Shown piece after piece: positions 1 to 5,156 of a stretch of DNA of 5,156 bases. The DNA lies in contig JAAZFD010000044.1 in the NCBI GenBank assembly GCA_012511925.1, positions 1 to 5,156 of the forward strand, in the 5' to 3' direction. The stretch is from Clostridiales bacterium (GTDB lineage Bacteria > Bacillota > Clostridia > Christensenellales > CAG-138). The first letter of the stretch is position 1, and each line of letters starts with the position of its first letter. The notes under the pieces were generated by a model, which worked only from the letters and a program-made list of their open reading frames with translations, was not told the origin of the DNA and did no database searches. Position numbers and translations under genes: made by a program.

Positions 1-13
1 ATACACCGCTCAT
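1..13 (-). CDS. Possible start of the next gene downstream of addA, cut by the window edge
   Basis: An ATG at 13-11 on the minus strand begins M-S-G-V and runs off the window. A GAGG at 26-23 lies 9 nt upstream and could serve as a ribosome binding site. A near-consensus promoter lies about 75-80 nt upstream. Only four codons are visible, so no product can be named. The true start could also lie beyond the window, making all of this leader sequence. Confidence 0.25.
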
Positions 14-30
14 TGATTTGAACCTCGACT

Positions 31-43
31 GTAAAAATTTTAC
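31..43. repeat. 13-nt AT-rich inverted repeat in the leader downstream of addA
   Basis: GTAAAAATTTTAC reads as a perfect 6-bp inverted repeat around one central base. It lies between the predicted transcription start (about 87) and the candidate start codon at 13. Its position fits an operator or a small leader structure, but AT-rich palindromes of this size also arise by chance. No function is assigned. Confidence 0.3.
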
Positions 44-71
44 GGAACTATTTCTCCAGCCGCATAGCTAC

Positions 72-87
72 AGGAAAAATAATTCCT
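72..87 (-). repeat. Small inverted repeat at the predicted 5' end of the leftward transcript
   Basis: On the minus strand AGGAA and TTCCT flank a 6-nt AT-rich loop. The predicted transcription start falls near position 87, so this 5-bp hairpin would sit at the very 5' end of the mRNA, where such structures can slow decay. It lacks a stable GC stem and a following U-tract, so it is not a terminator for addA. Confidence 0.25.
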
Positions 88-94
88 ATTAAAC

Positions 95-123
95 ATAATA
101 CATCAAATGCGAGGTGTTGTCAA
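95..123 (-). promoter_or_regulatory. Near-consensus SigA-type promoter firing leftward after addA
   Basis: Reading the minus strand, TTGACA (123-118) is followed by exactly 17 nt and then TATTAT (100-95). This is a 6/6 match at -35 and a 5/6 match at -10 with optimal spacing. The predicted start is an A near 87-89. The -35 box begins 14 nt past the addA stop codon. No terminator separates addA from it, so the next gene may be expressed both by read-through and from this promoter. There is no TG extension upstream of the -10 box. Confidence 0.65.
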
Positions 124-136
124 TATTCGGTGCGAA

Positions 137-3100
137 TTATGCCAACTTGTCTATCAGCTTCACGCATCCACCCTGAACAAAGTGTATATACCCCTGCATA
201 ACCTCTTTTTTAGTCATAATCTCTAAGGCTCTTGCATAGAGTTGTAGTTGGGTTAAGTGCTGTAAAGCGTGTTTTTGCAGCCTTTCTTCAGAGAAACCCG
301 AAACGCTATCCGTTTTGTAATCAACCAATATCCATTTGCCGTTTTCAAGGAAACAACAGTCGACTACACCCTGTAAAAGCATATATTCAGAGGATTCGCT
401 GTTGCTTAATAGCTCATTAGCTGGAAATCTGCAAGTAAACTCTTGCTCTCTTTCATACAGGGGCGAGGCAATAAGCCTTTTACCCAAATCGCTTGAAAAG
501 AAATTAACGATTCCACGAATATTTATGCTGTCGGCTTCCTGTTGCGTTAAATGTCCATCTGAAACAATGCGTTGAATCTCTTCTTTTACAGAGGCTTCAT
601 CATGTGCCTTAATAGAAATCCGCTCAAACACTACATGGGTTGCGCTGCCCAAATCCAAGGCGTTTAAGGGAGTATCAGTATTCTCCATAAAGCTCGGTAA
701 TTTTGGCGGAACTACCCTTGAAACTAAACCTGTTACAGTACGCTTTGAGGGAGCAATAGTAGATGCAATAAACGGATACTCCCAGCCCAAATAATAGTCT
801 TCATCACATAATTCGATTTTTCTGAAATCATTAAGCGCTCCAAAGAATGCAGTTTGCTTATCTGAATTATCCCTCAACGAAAAATCCGAAATATAATGTT
901 TATGGATATTCAATGTTTCTGCATTTGCTTGGTTATCGCTTACAATCGCTTTTATAGCATTGCAATATCTTGAATTTAGCATTCCGATTAAAAGCCAATG
1001 ATAAAACGAGCCTGCTGAAAGTGTTTGAGCTATAGTATTATCGCCCATTTTCGAAAAGTTACGTACACTTTTTTCTAAGTTTGTATCTGTTGCTATCAGA
1101 ATTAGTCGTTCCCTTGCACGCGTTAAAGCGACATATAGTAGCCGCATTGAGTCGCTTTTCTCCTCTTCAACTTTTAAAAGAACGTTGGCTTCAAAAATTA
1201 ACGACTTTTGAACAACAGAGTTGTTCCTGTACCTTACCCCAATGCCATAATCACTACTTAACAAAACACCCTCGCGGGAAGGAGCTTTTGGTATGAGCTG
1301 GGCATTAAGGTTAGGAAGAATTACCACGTTAAATTCCAAACCCTTACTCTTATGAATGGTTAGAATCTGCACTACATTTGCACTTTTATCCTGTGCTTCC
1401 CCTTGTTGGCTTGAAGATTCTGCACTGCTTAAATAGCGTAAAAAACTATGAAGTCCACCACCAACATTGCTGTCAAAATCGCTGGCAATATTTATCAACA
1501 TATCGAGATTAAGAGAACGTACATAGCCATTTGGCAATGCACTTACATAAGCATATAAACCCGATTTATGGAACAGCTTAGACACTAACTCCTCCATAGA
1601 TAACAACTGAGAATAGCCGTACCATTCGTCTAAATTTTCAATCAATCGCTTGGCTTTTCTTCCTAAAGAACTATCAGAATTTGATACCTCCCCTAAACAT
1701 TCGAAAACGCTTTTTTTGCTCTGATGCTTTGAGTTTTCTGTATTAACTCTTAACTCTGCAATCTCTTCGATTTCAAAATTTCCGATAGGAGAACGCATAA
1801 CGCTCATAAGCGGAATATCGAGCTGTCTATTGTTCAACGCAACCAAAAGATTTTTAAAAATCTTAACTTCCAATGTGTTAAAAAATCCGCCTTTTAGGTC
1901 TGTGAAGCATGGAATACCCTCCATTGCGAACACATTAGCAAATATATCAGATTTGTTTGCGGTAGAGCGCATCAAAACAGCGAAATCCGAATATTTATAC
2001 TTTCTAAATTCTTTCTCCTTTGAATCGTAAAAACCATCACTATTCATAAGCTCGTGAATATGCTGTGCAGCCAATTTCGCCTCGGCTACTAACACATCCA
2101 CTTTTTCTTCGTCTTCTATAGAATTTTCTCCGTCGCTCTCTGCAACTATGTCGGGATTGTCTAATTTTAGTATTATGTTAATATCAATACTGCCTTCCTT
2201 TGATTCACCTTCTTTAACAAGGGCACAGCTTTCGTCATAGTCTATTTCGCCTGTGCGCTTTTTCATAATACAGGTAAAGATTTCGTTTGAGAAGTTAATT
2301 ACGCTATTTGAACTACGAAAATTTGAACTTAGGTTTATTGTGCAACCGTCCTTGCCATCAGAATAGCAAGCGACTTTGTTAATAAATAGCTTTGGCTCGG
2401 CATTTCTAAACCTGTATATCGATTGCTTAACATCGCCTACAAAAAACAAGTTATCCTCACGCTTCATAGAATCAATAATCCTATCTTGAAGTAGGTTAAT
2501 GTCTTGATACTCATCAACAAAAATGTATTTGAAGCACTCTTGGCAGGATTCAGAAATAGTCGGGTCTTGTAATAGCTTTAACGCAAGAATTTCCATATCT
2601 GAAAAATCTATTACCCCCGCTTGCATCTTGCATTTAGAATAATTATCACGAAAATCAAGGACTATAGCCGCTAATTGTTTCATATAAGGGTAAAGAAAAT
2701 TCATTTCTTTTGCTTGCTCGGCTATGGAGAACTTATTATCTGTTAGTGATTTAATGCATTCCTTTGCCTTATCATTCAATGGCTTAACTGAATTATGATA
2801 TAAATCAGCGTCATCAATATCGCACTTATTAACGTTTGGAGGTTTTTGTAAGCGGTGAAAAAGATTATCATACCCCTCGCAGTGTAATAAATCAGCATAC
2901 ATTTGTCTTGTGTTTCCAAAAAACGCTGTTGCTCGTGGATATTCTTTTACTAATAGAAGAATTGAATCGTATAGCCGTACTACATTGTTTATTTCCTCTT
3001 TAGCTCGCCATAAAAACTCATTCACTAAATCAGACTTTGCCAACTCGTCCTCGGTAACATTGTACGCTTCAACGGATTTTTCAAGCCACTCCTCACCGTC

Positions 3101-3640
3101 TGGGCGGTCGTTAATATACTTATAAACTCCGGTTATAAATCCAATTAGCTTGTCCTCACCACCAAGAACAGAGATTAAAGCGGTAGCAGCATTCGAATCA
3201 GTTTCAAATAGCTTGTCTAAGGTTTCGTCCATGGTGGCAGCACGTAAACTTACCTGCTCTGCATCGTCAACAGTTCTGAACAAGGGAGGCAAATCAGTTT
3301 TAAAGAAATATCGCCTAATGAGATGCAGGCAAAAGGAGTGCAATGTAGAAATATTCGCCTTTGCAACTCCTTGCGCTTGGTCATGAAGCCTTGCACGCTT
3401 CGCCATGTTTCTTTCTGCGTCAGCTCGCTCATACAGCTTCATCTCAATGCGCTTTTTCATCTCCTCCGCCGCAAGATTTGTAAAGGTTACAACGAGTATT
3501 TCGTTAATATCTGTTCCTTTTGCTACCTTTTCTGCGACACGCTCTGCTAATACGGCTGTTTTTCCTGAACCTGCCGCCGCCGAAACGATTATATTTCCCT
3601 CTGTGGTAATTGCTTTTTCTTGCTCTTTAGTCCAGCCCAT
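137..3640 (-). CDS. addA: ATP-dependent helicase/nuclease subunit A (AddA)
   Basis: This is the large subunit of the AddAB enzyme. With AddB it unwinds and trims double-strand DNA ends up to a Chi-like site in the cytoplasm, producing the 3' tail used by RecA. The 1167 residues carry a full superfamily 1A helicase set in order: Q-motif (W3..Q7), Walker A AAAGSGKT (21-28), motif Ia TFTN..A (52-57), STLHSFC (98-104), Walker B DEYQD (376-380), motif III GDVKQSIYRFR (402-412), motif IV NFRS (440-443), motif V TIHKSKGLEF (761-770) and motif VI YVALTRAR (836-843). The C-terminal RecB-type nuclease has H1002, D1094 in GVVD, D1107-Y-K1109 and QLQLY (Q1131, Y1135), so both activities look intact. The length is slightly under the roughly 1230 residues typical of Bacillus AddA. 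The ATG start is supported by the Q-motif at residue 3 and a GGAGG upstream. The stop is TAA at 139-137. The expected partner addB is not adjacent. The length, the nuclease domain and the AddA-style GSATH motif separate it from PcrA/UvrD helicases. Confidence 0.97.
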   Translation of the reverse strand: MGWTKEQEKAITTEGNIIVSAAAGSGKTAVLAERVAEKVAKGTDINEILVVTFTNLAAEEMKKRIEMKLYERADAERNMAKRARLHDQAQGVAKANISTLHSFCLHLIRRYFFKTDLPPLFRTVDDAEQVSLRAATMDETLDKLFETDSNAATALISVLGGEDKLIGFITGVYKYINDRPDGEEWLEKSVEAYNVTEDELAKSDLVNEFLWRAKEEINNVVRLYDSILLLVKEYPRATAFFGNTRQMYADLLHCEGYDNLFHRLQKPPNVNKCDIDDADLYHNSVKPLNDKAKECIKSLTDNKFSIAEQAKEMNFLYPYMKQLAAIVLDFRDNYSKCKMQAGVIDFSDMEILALKLLQDPTISESCQECFKYIFVDEYQDINLLQDRIIDSMKREDNLFFVGDVKQSIYRFRNAEPKLFINKVACYSDGKDGCTINLSSNFRSSNSVINFSNEIFTCIMKKRTGEIDYDESCALVKEGESKEGSIDINIILKLDNPDIVAESDGENSIEDEEKVDVLVAEAKLAAQHIHELMNSDGFYDSKEKEFRKYKYSDFAVLMRSTANKSDIFANVFAMEGIPCFTDLKGGFFNTLEVKIFKNLLVALNNRQLDIPLMSVMRSPIGNFEIEEIAELRVNTENSKHQSKKSVFECLGEVSNSDSSLGRKAKRLIENLDEWYGYSQLLSMEELVSKLFHKSGLYAYVSALPNGYVRSLNLDMLINIASDFDSNVGGGLHSFLRYLSSAESSSQQGEAQDKSANVVQILTIHKSKGLEFNVVILPNLNAQLIPKAPSREGVLLSSDYGIGVRYRNNSVVQKSLIFEANVLLKVEEEKSDSMRLLYVALTRARERLILIATDTNLEKSVRNFSKMGDNTIAQTLSAGSFYHWLLIGMLNSRYCNAIKAIVSDNQANAETLNIHKHYISDFSLRDNSDKQTAFFGALNDFRKIELCDEDYYLGWEYPFIASTIAPSKRTVTGLVSRVVPPKLPSFMENTDTPLNALDLGSATHVVFERISIKAHDEASVKEEIQRIVSDGHLTQQEADSINIRGIVNFFSSDLGKRLIASPLYEREQEFTCRFPANELLSNSESSEYMLLQGVVDCCFLENGKWILVDYKTDSVSGFSEERLQKHALQHLTQLQLYARALEIMTKKEVMQGYIHFVQGGCVKLIDKLA

Positions 3641-3644
3641 ACTG

Positions 3645-3649
3645 CCTCC
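3645..3649 (-). promoter_or_regulatory. Shine-Dalgarno site of addA
   Basis: GGAGG lies 4 nt before the ATG at 3640-3638. The spacing is a little short, but the core matches the anti-SD sequence fully. Together with the Q-motif at residues 3-7 it fixes the start of addA. Confidence 0.8.
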
Positions 3650-3679
3650 GTAAAATAAACGATTTCATATGCTTTTTCC

Positions 3680-3708
3680 ATTATACTACAAAATCTGCAA
3701 TAAAAAAA
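3680..3708 (-). promoter_or_regulatory. Likely addA promoter with perfect -10 box
   Basis: TATAAT lies at 3685-3680 on the minus strand, giving a predicted start near 3673 and a 33-nt leader before addA. With a 17-nt spacer the -35 position falls at 3708-3703, which is all T and matches TTGACA at only two bases. There is no TG extension. The -10 box is convincing and the -35 weak, suggesting low to moderate constitutive expression. The -35 region coincides with the T-tract of the upstream terminator. Confidence 0.55.
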
Positions 3709-3732
3709 CAGCCGAATCGTTTTGACTCGGCT
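3702..3732 (-). terminator. Rho-independent terminator of the dockerin gene
   Basis: On the minus strand a 9-bp stem (AGCCGAGTC with GATTCGGCT, one G-U pair) closes a 5-nt AAAAC loop at 3732-3710. It is followed by G and seven T residues (3708-3702). It starts about 50 nt after the dockerin gene's stop codon and separates that gene from addA. No plus-strand gene ends here, and the plus-strand side has no immediate T-run. Confidence 0.93.
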
Positions 3733-3781
3733 ATTAGGCTACATTTTTCTTCTCGAAACAACTAAGGTAATTTTCACACTG

Positions 3782-4894
3782 TTATGATACAATTTCTTTC
3801 AATACAGCAACTGCATCGCCGGTATTGATTTTGCCGTCGCCATTAAAGTCCGCAAGTGTTTTTTGCGTATGGTTTAATGTTTCTGCTTCAATAGTGTAAC
3901 GCAGAATCATTACAGCATCACCTGTGTTTAATAAACCATCAAGGTTTACATCTCCTTGTTGAAATTGGTTTGGAATTTCGCAGATGAAACCAAAACTTGG
4001 ATATACGCTACCTTGATTTTGGTAGTCATTCCATTTGCCATTCAGACGATAAATCATACCATAGTGCTCAATTCCTTGATAGTTATTTGGCTCACTTACT
4101 TCCCAATTTGAATAATCAAAGGGTTCACCGGTTATCCAAGTCCAAGTTCCCTCTGATTCCTCATCGGTTGCTCCCATCCAATAATAAACCGTATTTTCGG
4201 ATGACTTTAATAATTTTTCTATTACTGCTTGTTCTTCGGCAGATGTTATCGTAACTAAATGACCACCCATTGACTCGCAAACCGCCTTTGATTCATACCA
4301 AGTCAGCGAATTATCATATAGCGCATAAATGCTTCCGTTTGCGGCAATTGTATCAACAGGAACAAATTCAGCCGCTGCAACATAAAAACTTATTGCATCG
4401 CTAGTAGTTTGCATACCAGAATCACTGTTAGTTGCAGTTAGTGTTGCTGTATATGAACCGGGTTCGAGTAAAACCAAAAAATAATTATCTTCTATAAATG
4501 CATAACCTGAAGCAGAACCATCTTCTTTTAGGAGCATAATTTGATAATAAGATGCTCTTTCGGTATGGTTCCATGTAAAGATAGTTGTACAATTGCTGAA
4601 CAGCGTAGAACTATCAACAGATAGAATAGGTTTTCCGGGCGGTGATGAGGGTGTTTCAAGCCCACCTGATTGATTTGTTATATACCAATACTTTTGAAAA
4701 TAGTTTATGAGGGTGTCTTGGTTGGTTGTGTTATGCCCATAAGACTTGCTCAATGCGCTTTCTGTCAGCTTTATTCTTGCCTTTGGAATAGACGTGCTTG
4801 GGTCTGCACAATAAAAGGTATCTGATGAGCTGTCATAGTCAGTCAAAAGAACTGCATGCGTAAGACCTGAACCGTAGTCAAACGCTACACCCCT
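3782..4894 (-). CDS. C-terminal part of a frameshifted secreted protein: peptidase end, Ig-like, C-type lectin and dockerin domains
   Basis: The frame is open from 4894 to a TAA at 3784-3782. The first possible start, a TTG at 4846, has no ribosome binding site and lies inside the peptidase fold, so this is the tail of a larger protein, not a separate gene. Upstream of the TTG the frame encodes AFDYGSGLTHAVLLTDY, carrying the catalytic His (codon 4858-4856). Numbering from the TTG: peptidase end with Asp15 in FYCADP (1-58); an Ig/FN3-like beta-sandwich (about 68-156); a C-type lectin domain (about 172-292) with Cys190 and Cys289, an EPN motif (252-254) and WND (272-274); and a dockerin (298-354). 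The dockerin calcium loops are D299-N301-D303-N307-D310 and D333-N335-D337-N341-D344. The dockerin implies docking onto a cohesin scaffold outside the cell, and the lectin domain implies glycan binding. The domain calls are by eye from motifs; the Ig/FN3 call is the least certain. The terminator at 3702-3732 ends the transcript. Confidence 0.88.
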   Translation of the reverse strand, partial: RGVAFDYGSGLTHAVLLTDYDSSSDTFYCADPSTSIPKARIKLTESALSKSYGHNTTNQDTLINYFQKYWYITNQSGGLETPSSPPGKPILSVDSSTLFSNCTTIFTWNHTERASYYQIMLLKEDGSASGYAFIEDNYFLVLLEPGSYTATLTATNSDSGMQTTSDAISFYVAAAEFVPVDTIAANGSIYALYDNSLTWYESKAVCESMGGHLVTITSAEEQAVIEKLLKSSENTVYYWMGATDEESEGTWTWITGEPFDYSNWEVSEPNNYQGIEHYGMIYRLNGKWNDYQNQGSVYPSFGFICEIPNQFQQGDVNLDGLLNTGDAVMILRYTIEAETLNHTQKTLADFNGDGKINTGDAVAVLKEIVS

Positions 4895-4897
4895 TCA
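4885..4897 (-). other. Frameshift site joining the two halves of the peptidase-lectin-dockerin gene
   Basis: The upstream frame ends at TAG (4887-4885) and the downstream frame has a TGA at 4897-4895, so the shift must fall between them. The minus-strand text is GAAGGGGTGTAGCG. A -1 change of frame gives HPEG-V-V-AFDYG, a smooth peptidase sequence, so loss of one base near the GGGG run is the simplest explanation. No X-XXY-YYZ slippery heptamer is present, which argues against programmed frameshifting. Confidence 0.85.
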
Positions 4898-5156
4898 GGA
4901 TGCTCGTTAAGAAGCGCAATAAAACGTGCTTTTTTTCCGCCAGAGAAGTCCTTTGAACTGCCAACGTTCATTCCATTATAAGGAAATCTACCCAGCAGTC
5001 CGCCGGACCAAGCATAAGGCTTTACTGAAGCGGTTGTAATGCTTGCCCAGTTTGCATCACCGTTAATTATTGCACGCCTTCGTAACATCATAACGGCTGA
5101 AGCTAAAGTACATTCGCCCGGGGCTTGGTCAATAAACACACCGGGTTGGTTGATAT
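4885..5156 (-). CDS. N-terminal side of the C39-like cysteine peptidase domain, partial, ended early by a frameshift
   Basis: The frame is open from the window edge (INQPGVFIDQAPGECTLAS...) to a TAG at 4887-4885, about 89 codons. It has no start in the window: the GTG at 5139 lies inside the conserved peptidase core and has no ribosome binding site. DQAPGECTLAS fits the papain-like C39_2 pattern, with the Gln forming the oxyanion hole and the nucleophilic Cys at 5112-5110. The stretch ending LLNEHPEG matches what I recall of Clostridia secreted C39-like proteins, where it runs straight into a V-A-x-D...H segment. Here that segment is in the other frame, carried by the neighbouring C-terminal part. 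If read as is, the product has Cys but no His or Asp and would be inactive. A signal peptide would be expected further upstream, outside the window. Confidence 0.82.
   Translation of the reverse strand, partial: INQPGVFIDQAPGECTLASAVMMLRRRAIINGDANWASITTASVKPYAWSGGLLGRFPYNGMNVGSSKDFSGGKKARFIALLNEHPEGV

Noticed and set aside
48..65. Five-codon upstream ORF (MRLEK) in the leader downstream of addA
   Set aside because: It has no ribosome binding site and could be chance; there is nothing to indicate a leader peptide.
72..87. Terminator for addA
   Set aside because: The 5-bp AT-rich stem has no T-tract after it on the minus strand, and it lies downstream of a strong promoter.
232..3653. Several plus-strand ORFs of 62-85 codons and one minus-strand ORF (3250-3432) inside addA
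   Set aside because: They are antisense or out-of-frame shadows of a long, motif-complete addA. Their translations show no recognisable domain and they lack convincing ribosome binding sites.
3997..4254. Plus-strand 85-codon ORF opposite the lectin domain
   Set aside because: It is antisense to the conserved C-type lectin coding sequence, and its serine/leucine-rich translation matches nothing I recognise.
3782..4846. Reading the dockerin part as an independent gene starting at the TTG at 4846
   Set aside because: There is no Shine-Dalgarno sequence or promoter. The frame stays open and conserved upstream to 4894 with the catalytic His region, and a dockerin protein should have a signal peptide, which is absent here.
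4885..4897. Programmed -1 ribosomal frameshifting
   Set aside because: GAAGGGGTGTAG offers no heptamer on which both P- and A-site tRNAs could re-pair, and there is no obvious reason to make an inactive half-peptidase. Mutation or sequence error is simpler.
5118..5145. CCCGG/CCGGG inverted repeat near the right edge
   Set aside because: It falls within conserved peptidase codons, is short, and has no flanking direct repeats or T-tract; best explained by coding sequence.

Overview
The window looks like a piece of chromosome from a low-GC, anaerobic Clostridia-type Firmicute, probably a Ruminococcus-like gut or rumen bacterium. Three things suggest this: an AddA-type (not RecB-type) helicase-nuclease, strong GGAGG ribosome binding sites with AT-rich promoters, and a secreted multidomain protein ending in a type I dockerin, the plug-in module of cellulosome-like complexes. 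The taxonomic assignment is inference. No rRNA, tRNA, CRISPR array, integrase or insertion sequence is visible. All genes I can support lie on the minus strand, so the window reads right to left.

Right part (5156 down to 3782): the 3' portion of a large secreted protein whose N-terminus lies beyond the window. In order it has a C39-like (papain-fold) cysteine peptidase domain, an Ig/FN3-like beta-sandwich, a C-type lectin domain with EPN and WND sugar/calcium motifs, and a dockerin with two calcium loops. The reading frame is broken inside the peptidase domain, between the catalytic Cys and His, by what looks like a single-base loss within 4885-4897. The gene is therefore a recent pseudogene, a truncated gene, or carries a sequencing or assembly error. 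A strong intrinsic terminator (3702-3732) ends this transcript.

Middle (3640 down to 137): a complete, intact addA of 1167 codons, coding for the helicase-nuclease subunit that processes double-strand DNA breaks with AddB and loads the recombination machinery. It has its own Shine-Dalgarno sequence and a perfect TATAAT -10 box. The -35 region of this promoter falls in the T-tract of the upstream terminator. addB, which often lies directly upstream of addA in Firmicutes, is not here.

Left edge (136 down to 1): a near-consensus sigma-70/SigA promoter (TTGACA, 17 nt, TATTAT) starts 14 nt past the addA stop and points out of the window. It is followed by a leader of about 75 nt containing two small inverted repeats and a possible start codon at 13-11 for the next gene.

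The genes do not form one pathway. Housekeeping DNA repair sits next to an accessory extracellular protein gene, separated by the terminator. No stretch over 300 bases lacks a gene; the two intergenic gaps are about 123-136 and 141 bases.
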